DNA of 64,000 nucleotides from Nereocystis luetkeana (GCA_031213475.1 JARUPZ010000012.1:9940727-10004726); one strand, 5' to 3'. Positions 33,429-45,898 are shown, counted from the first letter of the stretch. Notes: generated by a model from the sequence alone, not told the origin. Numbers and translations are program-made.

Positions 33429-33508
33429 AACATACACTGTTGTTAGGGTCATTCTTGTCGGAGAGATTTTTTTTCCAAATTTTCGACATTTAAACAACAG
33501 TGTATGTT
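33429..33508. repeat. perfect 16-bp inverted repeat
   Basis: AACATACACTGTTGTT (33429-33444) is exactly inverted at 33493-33508, with 48 bp between. It can form a stable hairpin. Not in a known gene. Confidence 0.85.
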
Positions 33509-36128
33509 CCTCCTGTACGCCTGTAGAGCTAAAAACCAGTTTGGGACTGACTGGGGGGCCGACCCCCCCCCTCGGCCATTGCTTGGGACTGACTGGTGGG
33601 CAGACCCCCCCCCCACTGGCCACTGACCACATTCAGAGCCGTACCTTACCAAACTATCCCATCTTACCACCATCCACGGAGGACTCTCAGTTGACCTGAA
33701 AAATGTCACAGCTGGTCCCCTGTGCATATTCGTTCCAGGTATAATACCTTGCTGGGGCCCTAGATTATTTTGGATTTTTCTTTGGGTATCGCCCGGCGCG
33801 GTAACCTACGGCGAGGTAGTATCTAACGAACCCCGTCGAAAAGGGCATGCTTGATTGACGTTTTGCCTTGTTTAGCACCGGGGGCAGTTTCTCATCGGGG
33901 GTGATAGCACATTTTGCACACCCTCCTATTAAATAACAGCAGGGGGGGGATGACACAGCGAGCTGGTAGATAAAACGGACCGCGTCAGCAGTCGGCATAC
34001 TTGAGACTGCATCAGTACACACTGGGTTCGAGCAAGGCGAAAAGCGCGGAGGGAAGCGAGTTACGCCGAGTGCAGCGAGGCCAATCGTTCCAAACCTACG
34101 TGTGGTGATGGGGCTCCGCTTTAAGCTCCCCTGGAGTGAAAGCTATTATAGCTGATGTCATCGTTCTCTGTGGCTGATCACCAAATATTGAGCCTGTGTC
34201 ATAGGGCAGGCTAAAATAACTCCGGAGTAGAATAATCCCGCATAAAAAGGAAAAAAAAAAACTACACGATCACCTGAAAAAAATCGTCAACCTCAGACAC
34301 GATGCACGAGAGTAAAAGTTAAACCAACGTACGTCTGATATGTATATACCAGCTACTGGTACATCATATGGTACCTCCGGGACAATTTTTCGAAGTACCG
34401 TTTTCAACACAAAAGTTTTAGATTATACAACCCTATTCGTGGCAGTAAATACTAGAGGTCTGGGTGCTAAGCGCCAAGACAAGGAAAAATCAACACTACT
34501 CTTAAAATCAATCAGTTGGTGGATGACGCACAAAAAACAAACCTTGGAAGAATCGTAGCCAAAATCAGCCTGTTCTAAGTTAAACCAACAATATCTCGCA
34601 AAAAAACATATTCCAGCCACCAAAAATGCCGTCCACGTTGGAATGTGAGGAAAAGTGTATCGTGCTTCATTCCCGATCACAGGGTCGTTTTCTATACTGC
34701 AGAGATGCCTGGGGCGGACAACCTCTATGGCCATATTTTTCCCCCGAAACATGCATCAATCGTTAGATGTTATACTTATCACGTAAACAATGCCCAGCTA
34801 CTCGTAGCTGCCAATGATCAGACAGAGTTGTTGGAGTTCGTCTTTAAAACTCGAGGTATTTTAAGTACGTAAAACACCCAGTTGAAACTATGCCTGATTT
34901 ATGCGTGTTTTTTCGTGAAGGGAATATCGTGTACGATAGTATACCTGTACTTGGTCAAGAGCCCCCGGGGGTGGCCGTTGTATAACCGTGTCCTCTGATT
35001 ATTGAACACCTCACCATACCCTGTCGAAACAAACGTACAGCTTTGGTGCTAGAGACAAATGAAAACTGAAAAAAATGAAGCTGATGGATATTTTTTTAGC
35101 GTAGATAGCTCAAGTGGTATGAGAGGAGGTGCAACAGAAATTTGCTCGCAAGCGGTATCCCTTCTATTCGCATCGCAATTGGGTCATCAATACCCTCATG
35201 CACGAGTTTTGGCCGGGAGTGGGCTCGGGTCGTGGGCATCAACACAGCAAAAAGCATGAGAACAAAACAAAAATGTGGTCACTAAATAAAAAGGCGCTGA
35301 TGATTAAGATCTACGTTTTCCTTGTGTTAGCTCTCTTTTCCATCGTCTCCTGGAACTTGAGTGTATTTTTTCCCTGTAATATGGAGCGTATCTTGGGCGC
35401 ACGCAAGATTAAATCAACTGGTACCACAATATTGTACCAGTGCGCAGCCTTGTGCCATTGCGCAGCCACACTTCCTGTACCTAAATATCGCTAGAAAAAA
35501 AGAGTGTGCGGGTGTTTGCTGCTGAACAACCTAGTGGGACGACAACGGTGTGCATGGATAGGTGTGTGTGCGGCAGCATATAATGTCTGCTCTCTCTTAC
35601 ATGGCAAGCGGTGGCGACGCAGCGACGAGCGCAAGTGCAAGAAGCGTACACTATTAATAGGAGGGTTCAAAATCAAATACCAGATACTTGCCAGGTAAGC
35701 ACCTCGGTCTGTCACGTCTTTTACGTGGACCACATGATTTGCCACTCAACCACGAAATATGCTCGTTCACCGTCGAAATAAAGTGACGGGATAGGCAGAG
35801 GCATGTAAGCCCGTGCGCCAAAACAAAAAGCCTTTTAATAACACCGAAACCCATCGAAAGGGCGGGTTTTTTTTTCTTGAAAATGTTTCTTTTCTCGAGC
35901 AGCAGTCAGCTCAGCTGAAGCCAGTATGGCACAGCACCCCCCAAATCCGCGGAATCCATCTTGTCCGGCACCGCATGTCAACTGGTATATGCTCGCGGAC
36001 GACTGAAATCACCCAGAACGATGCATCGCACTACGGTGAAAACTGCCACTATAGAGCTAGCCTTCCTCCCCATCCGGACAACCTCCTTCTGCGAGCCCAG
36101 CAGCCAGTTTGGCACCACATGGACGGCT
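33509..36128. other. no gene seen
   Basis: A 49-bp partial tandem duplication ('gggactgactgg.gggc.gacccccc') lies at 33541-33612. Around 33960-34030 there is another weak A/B-box-like pair ending GGGTTCGAGC. Otherwise nothing is recognisable. Confidence 0.35.
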
Positions 36129-36221
36129 TTAGTCGATTTGTTTCTTGTGCAGGCCAGGAGGCAGCGACTGCGTGAGCTTGTCCGCCTTCTCCTTGTCAGT
36201 GACGCACAGAGTGTACAGGTA
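36129..36221 (-). CDS. RPL38: RPL38 last coding exon
   Basis: 30 codons plus TAA at 36129-36131; acceptor ttcattcag, phase 0. Carries the conserved LYTL and QSLPPGL motifs. Confidence 0.97.
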   Translation of the reverse strand, partial: YLYTLCVTDKEKADKLTQSLPPGLHKKQID

Positions 36222-39200
36222 CTGAATGAACAGAAAAACGAAACAAGGCCACACGAGCAACCAGAAAAGAGGGGCAGGGGTCGAATGGAGGTATTAAAAT
36301 ATATCATAGCAACCTCTTTATACAGCACGCAGTCAAGGTTGTTCGCAAAGCAATGCGCCAGAGCGTGGATCGTGCTCCCATCCTACCCCGACCCGGTAGT
36401 CTCCCCAGGAAAGATGTCGGTTTACCGTCTAGCTTTGACCGGAAAGGGTCTCCCTTCATGTTCAGACACCACATTTGGCACTCATTACCATATTTCCCCA
36501 CAATAACACTTGGTACATTCTGCAGGCGGCCATAATAATCAAAACCTACGATGGACCCGAAACTCATGTATCCCCCTTTATGTTTAGACGCGACATTTGA
36601 CCTTGATTGCTATGTTCCCCCGAATTAAGAGTGTCGGGAGTTCCTCGATGCTGAGGATGTCTGACCGTCGACGGGCAAGAGTTCCGTCAACCATCGTATC
36701 CTATATAGAGGGTGTCAATCCCGCGCCACCAAAGTGGACCAATTATTCTCATAGTTTTCCACGTCAACGTGCGCGAAAAGCGGCTGCGGTTGGAAACGAG
36801 CAGGCGTGCACATCTATACGTCAAGGACGGGTCAAATTATCGCACCCATGATCGCGCCTCCCCCGCCCCCGTTCCTGGGGGGCAACAAACCACACGGGGG
36901 CTCTGTTGGCGCCAGTGCTTTCGACTAAGAACAATGGCAACGTCAACTTTTAGGGTTGCGCATGAATGCAGTTTTGCCCCAATTTTCAAAACGGAATGCA
37001 ACGGATTTCGACAGCACCAATAAAACGTTGTTGTATGAAATAGTCCATGGTTGTCGACAGGAAAACGAACCTGCAACTCGAACAAAAACAATAGTATTGG
37101 AGAGTTCTGATGCCGTACCGTATCACATCGGAGTGGTCCTACACTTGACAAAAGACGCTCGCTGAATACATACTCTTAAACCATCGCGGCCATGTACCAA
37201 TACGACGAAACTGTTTTGGAAACTTCTTCGGTCTCTTCCCAAGACGTTGATGACGTGGACGAAAATGAGTAGGTTTAGCAATCTGGGAGAAGGGAAAAAG
37301 GTGTTTTTGGCTTGAAAATTGCGTAGCGCGGTCTGCACTTCAGAATCGACGTCCGCAGTTGAGAAATTTCCTGGTTCGATCGATGCAAACGCGGAGCAGC
37401 CGCGTTTATGTTCAGTTTTGGCCCGTTTTGGCTGCGGTTTGGGGTCAGGGTTATAGGGTTAGGGTTATAGAGTCAGGGGTCGGGTTGGGTCTTCGCCCGT
37501 ACCTTGATCCCAGAAGGAACCAAAATACCTCAAAAGCCTATCAACCCAAAGATCCTTTCTCCCAGATTGTAATGGGACCTCGAGAAAATCCTTACCGTTA
37601 GAGCTTCGTAGGAAAGAAACGAAACAAGAAAGCAGTCTCAGTCATCCGAGAAAGCACGAAGAGACAACCCTGTTCTCCAACGAACCAAGACTCGGTTGAA
37701 AAATATTCCACCTGCAACAGACTAGTAGCCGTATAAAGTGGAACAACTATAACCATCAACAAATAGATCTGTAGACAACTCGAGCCGGGAATACGAAGAT
37801 CATTCGAACCAAGTATGCATATACAAGCGGCACATATTATGTTAGGACAAGAGTGGCAAGTTCTTTCTCACCCTCGAGCATCGGATCTTGAACTTCGTCG
37901 AGTGCGTCGCCCTGTTGTTCTTGATCTTCACAGACTTGGCATCGCGGCTGAGCACGCGACACAGACATCAGCACACAAGACATTGAGGTGCACACGAGCG
38001 GACGAAGGTTCAACAAAGAAAAAAAAAAAAAAAAAAAAAAAAAAGAGAGATGTCGAAAGAGCGCGAAAGGCAATCAGCTCGAGGCGTTTGTATTAGAAGT
38101 ACCGAAGGTCGTCGTGAGTATCAGTATCAATCAATTGGGACTCACGTCATCGACTTGCGGTTACGAGTCCATCCTAGTGCTGAACCCCCAGGGTACTACA
38201 GTAGTAGCTGAAACAGCTGGCTCCTCGCAAGTCCCCAGAGTACAACAAGCTCAAAATACCGAGTCCTCGCGAGCCTCCAGGATACCAGATGCTGAAAAGA
38301 CCGTACTCGCGAGTCCCCCGGGAACCACAAGCTAAAATGATTGAGTCATCGCGAGTCCCCAAGGGTACCAAGAGCTTAAATCGTTGGTACTCACTGGGAC
38401 TGGTACTCTGACGACTTTTGCAAAGTACTGCACACCGCACAAGAAGACGCACCCCGTGATCAGACTTTCCTATATGCATTTCTCCAGAACGAAGAGGCAG
38501 ACGGCATGAAACGGGTGGCTTCCGAAAAATCCCGTAAAAACGTTTCCAAAGATACACCACTTGACGTTTGCACTCTTCATGTTGTCGAGAAAATCGGTCT
38601 GGGTTTCGTCCGGGAGGGCGTCTATTGTATCCTGTATGTTGTATCATACCAGGTACGTTAGTAAGGCAGCAAATCCTGGAAACACACCGTACAAAAAAAA
38701 ATGGTGACGACGTGAACAGAAATGGAGAAATTGATGCCAAGAGAAGTACGGATCTGCGGTCGGTAGCCACTGTAACACCAACAGCTGACACCGGAGAAGG
38801 GGGAACATCCGGGTTTCTCAGACATCGCTGCCATGTGTTTCTGCTGCAAGTACAACTATTCCAGTACTCGACCTATGACAAAGTTGAGATGTACAGCAAC
38901 ACAAGTTTCTGCAAGCACTAACATTCCAGTAGTAGTCAAAAGCAAAGTTGCCGTGTACTGTAATTCACACAAGAGCGAACCAGGGAAAATAGGGAAATAT
39001 CGCTACACCCAAGTGTCAAAGAATCTTAAGTCACAAATGCGGCACGGAAATGGACGTCCATGTCTCAGATGAACTTGTATCTATGACGCACCCAAACCCT
39101 CTTTGGACTTTAGAGAGAAAAATTACGCAAAAAATGGACGATTTCAGCGGCGGCAACTCCGAGATTGGGGGCTGTTGACGGCAGAAAATTGAATTTGACG

Positions 39201-42200
39201 CCCTAGCCATAAGGGAAGGCGAGGAGTCGTACGGCGCGTGCGCAACATGATCTTGCTCGTATTTCTGGGCGTTCAAGCTTCTTGCACCAAAGTTACCAAC
39301 CATTGTTTTGGTCGCTATCAAAGGGGCCCCAGAGGGGTGATGAAACCCTCTGTAAACTGTATACCCTTGTCGCATATACTGCAGTCCTGTTTAGGGGGAA
39401 AACTACTTAGAAATTGACCGGTTTGTCCTCAGAACGGGACTGCAGTTTGCCCTTGAAAAATGAACCGCCTGTAGGACCCCCAAATAGCGACCAAACCAAT
39501 ATTGATTTGGGTGTTCTCAATTCTCAACCCTGTACGAGCAACGTGAGCGTCCAGCAAACACGGTAGGGATAGTGTTACGCCCGTGACGTTCGACTCCTTG
39601 CATTGACACTCGGACACTAGTGGGTATGGCCCCCAATCACGAAGAGGCCGTTGCCGCAATCGTCATTGCTTTGGCTCGGATTTCCATCTCCAAATTCAAA
39701 AGGGGGTTAAGGCAAAACAATATCACGCTGTTCTGAAAACCAAACAGCCTATATATCTACTGATGTAGACTTGATAAAAACCTGGTTTTGAAAAACCTGG
39801 TTCATCAGTTGTTGGTGTCTGTATCTGGTGCATACCCGGCAAGAGTTGTTAGCGCTCCTACTAATAATGGTGACATGAGCATTAACAAACAACACTACGA
39901 CTTCACTCACGCTACGCAGCTCGACCTCTCTCCCAGGTTCTGAAGAGTGTTCGTAGAGCTCTAACAGCTACACGTGTATGAGGATGTGTCTACCGCTGCT
40001 TTTGTGAAGGGCCGTCGTTTTTGCTGTTGTGAAGGGCCGTCGTTTACTCAGGGACAACAGGACCCTTGTGGATGACACTCTCCGTGCAGTGGCGACGGCC
40101 CTCGAAAACGGCGGCAGTAACTTGCAGCAGCCACATAATGTAGATCGAATCACACGTTTACGACGAATGCTGCTATGATAGCTATAGCTCTACGAACCGC
40201 CATCACGACCCGAGAGAGGTCGACCTGCGTGACGGTCTAAATGGCCGTTGGTAGAGCTATCAGGCGTTATCCACAAGGCCTGGGATTCCAAAAACTGGTG
40301 AAAGGTCAATATTTGTAAAGGTGCCCGCTTGGTGCGGAACGCTCAGCATGATGAGCTTTTGTACGAGCACCAGTAGGTATGTTTACCGTACAACAAAACT
40401 AACCACCCGCTTGCAGAGCCAACGTGCGCTCGTAACCCTCACTTCGCCGTTAAAGAAAAAACTGGTCAACGGTTGAAATCATGAGGTGGCCACTAAACCG
40501 CCTGAGCGTGTTTTGACCGTAACACAGGAGGTGCAGGCTTGCACAGCAGTCGTCGGGGATGCTGCTGCAAACGTCAAGTGCTGTTCTTCTCCGTTCTCCA
40601 GGCCACGACCGTGTGTACATCGCACCAAAAAAACACAACGTCTCCTAAAAAGCGCATACCTACCTTTGTACCTGTTTTGTATATACCGTGTGCCAGCATA
40701 CACGCCAGCATACACGCAAGATATCACACCCCTCGGTCGAATTTCCCAAGCTGGTTTTCTCGATACAGTAACAGGGAGAGTGAATCCACCAAGCGACGTG
40801 TGTATGGAAATATATCGATGAGCTACTTCCAAAGCCACCATTTTCGATTCAAGCACCGCCCATGCTTCGGAGAAAATCGGTTTTGACATCTGTCCCAGGG
40901 TGTTTGTTATCTTACACCGACCAGATTTGCACACTACAATATGTGTGAACTCTTTGAGAAAGCCAGGTGAGTAGTACACGTGTCGGCAATGTACCTGGTA
41001 CAGCATTACACGCTCTCTCGAAGAAGCCGCGATACTGGCCCGGGATAGATTCAATGTATCTTGAAAAAAAAGGTGTACTGTATTCCACACTGGCGATAGT
41101 GCAATACAGCAGTACGCGACTTGTCTGGGATTTGGGACGTCGTTAAGAATTTCAGCCTAAGATTTCTTGTGATTTACCTGCTGTACATAATTAGTACCAG
41201 GTAGGCAGGCATTTGCGCTCGGCGAGAAACGCAACTCATAAATCCTTTACATTGGCCTTTAAATGCGTATGGTACATACATACTCATACGTTGATGTCGC
41301 ATGAAGCCGCCAGCCTCAGCCAAAACAGGATATTCTCAACTGCTGTGGCGTACTTAAATCGATCCCAAGCTCCATCGCTTCCCCCGGAATCTCAGCCCGA
41401 GCTTCGTAGTGGGGTTACTTCGTTTCGATGGTACGAGCCACAGGCATTTCGTTTTTGCTCGGGAGAGGGCCGGAAGCCCAAGGGTACCAGGTGCAGCGAT
41501 GTTGCGACGGCCAACATATATATCTACACCTGGACAGGAAAGCCCACGAATGACAAACAACGTGGTACAAACACCAGGCTCGCTTTTCGGAGGGCGCCAG
41601 GAAAACTGGATCAAGCTCGTTGGCGGGCTAATACTGCCGTGTGCGGTGTGCTGTGTGCCAGCAGACCAGGTACTGGTGCGGCGGTAGAGGGTGAGTGGCA
41701 CCAGCACGAGCAGTCAACTCAAGACTCGTACCCAGTACGAGCGTACCCGTGGCGAGTACCTGGTACCTGGTACTCTTGTTTTGTTTTTTTTGCTTAGCTT
41801 CATCTTCTTTTTTAGGTTTTTGTCTGCTATCAATAGTCTCCTTTTTGCTTCCCTGGTGTCCGCAGTGGTGGAGTGCGTATGCTTGTTTTTTGTTTTTGCC
41901 TCTGTTATTACTTGAGGTATTTCTTCCACTCCAGAGTTATTGGAGCCTGTCCTGCGACCACGGACTGCATTGAATTGTGAGTTAATGTGAGAACAACAAC
42001 AACTCTTGATTCTACAACCGCACGGGCAAGATTACGACTATCGACAACTCTTGCTGCAACTATTAATACCGCTGTAGGGTACGTTCGCGACGTGAGATTT
42101 GGACACAAGACCATGGAAAGCGCTCACGACACACGACGTGCAGCAGCACTATTCATAGCATACGATCGATCGCAAAGTGCAAAGCCATCATAAACCAGCT

Positions 42201-42864
42201 CGAACCAGTAGGAATGACACCAAGCGCGAGTCTCAGCTTTCGCGGAACAAGCATAACGGTACTCCTTGCTGTGCAAGATTCATTGGACAAACAGCAGTAC
42301 CTGTCTACGGTACACAGGACGCAAATATAAGGAACGTTTGGTGCCCATAATGATACACGTACGGTGCTTACATTGCAGACCAAAACGTTACCCGTGGTAC
42401 ATGTTTCTACAGCGTTTCGATCGTTACTCGTAGCAATTGCCGTCCAGGAGAGTATCAGGCGCCGGCCTTCCACGCATCAGGAAACGCACATCACAAGTCA
42501 CCCAAGCCTAAACCAGGTATTGCTCAAGCTCAGCCGTGACCCCGTTGCCTTCTGGCCATGCGGCCGTGGTTTCCGTCAGCTATAGCAGGCTTTAGCTTTG
42601 GGTTAGGAGTGAGCCACCTTGTAATACCCGGTACAGTGCCGATTACCTGGCACCTGGCCCTCGCTCGTAGTGCTTGGGGTTTGTCTGAATAAATCGGCAA
42701 GCAGAGACCCACCAGAGCGCAAGGACAGAGAGATAAAACCTCTCTGCTAACAAAGCAGCTTTACTGGTATGCAAACGCACTCTAGGATGATACTGTCAAC
42801 CAAAAGGCAGCGCTTACCGGCGAGCCTTCTGCAGGAAGTCCCTGATGTCGTGGATTTGCTTCGG
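36129..42864 (-). CDS. RPL38: 60S ribosomal protein eL38 (three exons seen)
   Basis: Spliced from 42818-42864, 37872-37947 and 36129-36221 on the minus strand. It gives [16 protein letters not shown], then DAKSVKIK and [10 protein letters not shown], then [16 protein letters not shown] and [13 protein letters not shown]. This matches eL38 over its whole length (human 70 residues, here 72 with the Met). eL38 is a large-subunit protein of the cytosolic ribosome. Junction phases agree (two bases, then zero). The exon coding for Pro2 starts right after an acceptor, so the initiator Met lies on its own exon further up. Candidates are ATG|gtaatt at 44487-44489 or ATG|gtaagg at 45407-45409. Introns are 4,870 and 1,650 bp, very long for such a small gene, and hold minisatellites and repeats. 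Confidence 0.96.
36531..36625. mobile_element. diverged relative of family I (family Ic)
   Basis: 'ataatcaaaacctacgatggacccgaaactcatgtatc' and 'gcgacatttgaccttgattgctatgttccccc' match the element at 58556-58650. The ends are weak inverted repeats. It sits in the last RPL38 intron. Confidence 0.45.
37437..37475. repeat. short telomere-like block
   Basis: Contains GGGTTATAGGGTTAGGGTTATAG. Too short to be a former chromosome end; it may be a repair scar or chance. It lies in an RPL38 intron. Confidence 0.4.
37872..37947 (-). CDS. RPL38: RPL38 middle exon
   Basis: 76 bp between gtgctcag and a gtgaga donor. Encodes [10 protein letters not shown] and KFKIRCSR. Confidence 0.97.
38019..38044 (+). 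repeat. A homopolymer (26)
   Basis: Read on the minus strand it is a T run about 70 bp upstream of the acceptor of the middle RPL38 exon, and may add to the pyrimidine tract. Confidence 0.85.
38130..38420. repeat. minisatellite of the 28-29 kb type, inverted orientation
   Basis: Six or seven units of 'gggtaccagaagctgaaatgactgagtcctcgcgagtcccc' type, in the same orientation as the block at 28880. Both end with a 'ggtactcactgggactggtactctgac'-like tail, so the tail is part of the family. It lies in the 4.9-kb RPL38 intron. Confidence 0.82.
39378..39446. mobile_element. family III fold-back, diverged copy
   Basis: ACTGCAGTCCTGTTTAGGGG faces CCTCAGAACGGGACTGCAGT. The middle 'aaactacttagaaatt' resembles the copy at 55426. 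Confidence 0.6.
40899..40966 (+). CDS. possible plus-strand exon inside the RPL38 intron
   Basis: An acceptor-like tgtcccag and a strong donor (AG|gtgagt) enclose 22 open codons, [20 protein letters not shown] and onward. No family recognised and no partner exon found. If real, it would belong to a gene antisense to RPL38. Confidence 0.22.
42818..42864 (-). CDS. RPL38: RPL38 second exon (residues 2-17)
   Basis: 47 bp between cgctacag and a gtaagc donor. Encodes [15 protein letters not shown] and two bases of the next Arg codon, completed in the next exon. Confidence 0.96.
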
Positions 42865-45118
42865 CTGTAGCGTTCCGCGCCAGAGGAGCCAAGGCCAAGC
42901 AGAGCCACGCACAATACGCCATCAATAAGCCATATCATACCACACAAACCCCAGAAAAACGAAAGACACGGGGCAAGACGAGAGGAAGAGGGGGGGGGGC
43001 GAAAGAGAGGGCTCAAGTCAGGGACCCGCAACGATGGCAACAGCTCGAATAGCTGAGCGATCAGACGCAAGAATCACTACCTGCACTGCCACTCCATCGA
43101 AAGTCAGTGCGGGCGACTGCACTAGGCTATCGTACCACAGCGACACCACTGCTGCCTGTACTACTGCTGTGGCTGAGGCAAGACCTCTGCCGTGATGGCA
43201 GCAAGAAACAGAACACACTCTGCCTCTACATCAAGAGGTGCCTATACCACCACGAGCTCGCCGGTACTCGTGCATACAGTAGATCAACACGAGGTGTTGC
43301 TCGGGTACTTGCCATGGTGCTACCCTGCTGCTGGAGGTGCTCAACCTCTGCTGCTGCTGAGTAGGCAAACCACTCGCTGCCATGCGTTGCCAGCTCTTAG
43401 AAATGAGGCGGTAGTTATTTAGGGGATGAAAACAAATATACTGTTTCTAAAGAAGGAAAACATAAGCCAGAAACCGTCGAAATCGTACGTAGCAGCTTTG
43501 TCCTTGTGTGTGGCAGTGTGGCAGTGTTGCGGTGTTGAGGTGTTACCGTTGTTTGGTGTTGCGCTGTTGCATGCGCGCGATGCGGTGTTCCTGTGTCGTA
43601 TTACTGCTGCTGTATCCTGCTTTGTTGCTGGATTGCTGCATTACTGTGTGGCAGTTGGTGCTCTGTTGCGCCATTTTGTCATTATCCTCGAACCTCCAAC
43701 GATTCCCAGGCGCACCGTGGCACAACAAAACGACAAAAAAAAAATTACCCCTGGGATATATCTGCTGGACGAAGTTATTATTACGACGAGTTTTTTTATC
43801 AGCTTACTTTACTCGGTTCTAGTGTATCCCCCTGTCTGGATCTCGACGATGATTCGTACTCGTAGTGGGGTGTCGTTTTCTTGTATTGCCTGCACCCCTG
43901 GTGATATACCTTGTATGCTGCTGTTGTTACCGTGTCAAGCGGGTGAGTGTGAGTGTGTACGTAAAGCCTGCGAGTAATATATTTTGTCTCCCGCGTGCGG
44001 CCGGCATGTGGTTCAAAACGGCCGAAAAGCATATATCAAATCCTAACATCCAAACATGCCGTGGCCGACCCCCCACATGGCAAAGATCAGACAGCAGAAT
44101 CAACCGACTCTACGTAGGAATCACATTAAAGCGGCGGATAGTTTCATGGCGACCTAGTATATTATTATTATGCTTGCCCTCCGACAATGTGTAGTGTTGT
44201 TCTAATAAACGAGTAACAGAAAGAGGGACGAGATGATGACGCCTAGCAGCAGAGGAAGGCAAAAGAGAGAGCCGGCGAGGGGTGATGTTGCCGGCCTATA
44301 GTGCTTGTGGGATACTACTGTACAAAAAGAAGATTGACGTCTGAACTGCTACTCTGTAGAAAAAAAGGCCCATGATGATACTCGTACTCACAAGCTGAGC
44401 TGTTGGGGATGTAGTTCAGGAATATAGCTTGGAACAAGGTGCGCCGGGCTCAGCGGTGACGTGGTCCTGCCGACGACGCCAATTACCATGGCGCCTCATA
44501 GAGGAAGACGCAGGAATGTGTCGATACTGGCCAGGGCACGCCTTTTTCTTGGTAAAGTTCTTCTTGTCACTTATCTCACGGAGAGCTCAATTACGGTACA
44601 TAGGAGCAACGTGAGATCGAGAGGGGGCAGTTAAGTATCATACTGTCTCCTGAATCATGTATCATCATACATGTTCGATCTACAGAGACGTTTCCGTTAG
44701 TATATAGTACGTCACGTGATCTCACACACGTAGTACGTATTTGCCTATATCCTCGTACTGGTCCGTATTGCACCCCCTCATGGCTGCGTGTGGTACCACC
44801 CACAGGAGGGGGAGAGGTTGGGGGGGGGGGGGGGGGCTCGATAGGAGAGATGTGTACTCGATATCATGCGCGGCCGTAGTCGTGTGACCATATAGACCCT
44901 CGCATCCCTACAATGCCGGGACGGAGCATGTCGGGTTTTCACCGACCAGGCAGATAATGCTTGCACCAAGCGCGAAGCTCCGTGAGGTGTCCGGCGAGTC
45001 GCATAAAGGGTGAGCTGCGTCCTACTTGTGGGTCGGACTTGCTTATACGGATGACAGCTTTAATGAGGTAATTTAATTTCCGGTGTAGCCACTAAGTACT
45101 TCCAGAAACAGCGATGAC
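42865..45118. other. upstream of RPL38; no second gene confirmed
   Basis: The missing Met exon and promoter of RPL38 should lie here or slightly beyond. Open frames (183 codons plus strand at 43426) are Val/Leu/Cys-rich from 'gtgttgcggtgttg'-like low complexity and look non-coding. Confidence 0.35.
44820..44836 (+). repeat. G homopolymer (17)
   Basis: Uninterrupted plus-strand G run. Confidence 0.9.
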
Positions 45119-45364
45119 GCGTTCTGCGATAGAGGTAGCACATTTCCGCCGAAATGTTTTCTGAACAACGGGGCCTCTCAACCGAAAATCGTCGGAATGC
45201 CAATCTTGTTTCGAAAATGTTTTTTTTTGTGTACTTGATTGAGCCATGGGATTCTTCATCGGGATGCAATTTAATTTTTGCTGAAATCACTTTTTGGCTG
45301 AGGTATGGAGCTCCTCAAGTGAGGAGCCTCAGAAAAAATTGGGTGAACCTCTATCCTAGAACCC
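45119..45364. mobile_element. family II MITE, copy 3
   Basis: GCGTTCTGCGATAGAGGTAGC at the left, GAACCTCTATCCTAGAAC at the right. The interior aligns along its length with the copy at 12650, about 245 bp. Confidence 0.8.
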
Positions 45365-45607
45365 CTCCGATGGGAGTACTGTGTAACTGCCTCTTGGGTG
45401 CCTTACCATGAACACTACTACATGATACGATCGATTCCCTTGCGCGGGGTAGAGGATATTTACCTCGCACAAATGATTTAACTCGACGACCAGTTGTGGG
45501 TGACCGCCACAAAAAAAAAACAGTATACCCTGGTGGTCTAGCTCACGTAGTGAGCGGCATTTTTTACAATGTCGTAGCCACCCGACGCCAACCCAACCTA
45601 TATATAA

Positions 45608-45757
45608 TGGGGGGGGGGGCTGGAGGGGGGGGTGGGGGGGGGGGGTTGAGGGGGGGGTGGGGAGGGGGGTGGAGGGAGGGGTCGGGGGGTGGGGTGGGGT
45701 GGGGTGGGGTGGTGACTGGAGGGGGGTCGGGGGAGGGGGAGGAGGGGTGGGGGGCAG
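45608..45757 (+). repeat. 150-bp G-rich tract (G-quadruplex potential)
   Basis: Almost only G with single T and A interruptions, including several GGGGT repeats. Many G4 motifs overlap. The opposite strand gives a Pro-rich frame (45564-46190) that I reject as coding. Confidence 0.9.
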
Positions 45758-45898
45758 CCGTACTGATACCTACTGCCGATGCCGACGAAAGCAGAATATA
45801 ATGGCAGATCGTATGGCATGGTACCAGTTCACAGTTAATGAGTGGAACCTGTGCTATTGCTACTACCCCGAAGTATCGTGCTTCCACAGTATTTTTGT

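Noticed and set aside
40479-41090. 203-codon minus-strand frame in the RPL38 intron
   Set aside because: Plus-strand frames overlap it, it has no domain, and RPL38 splicing passes over it.
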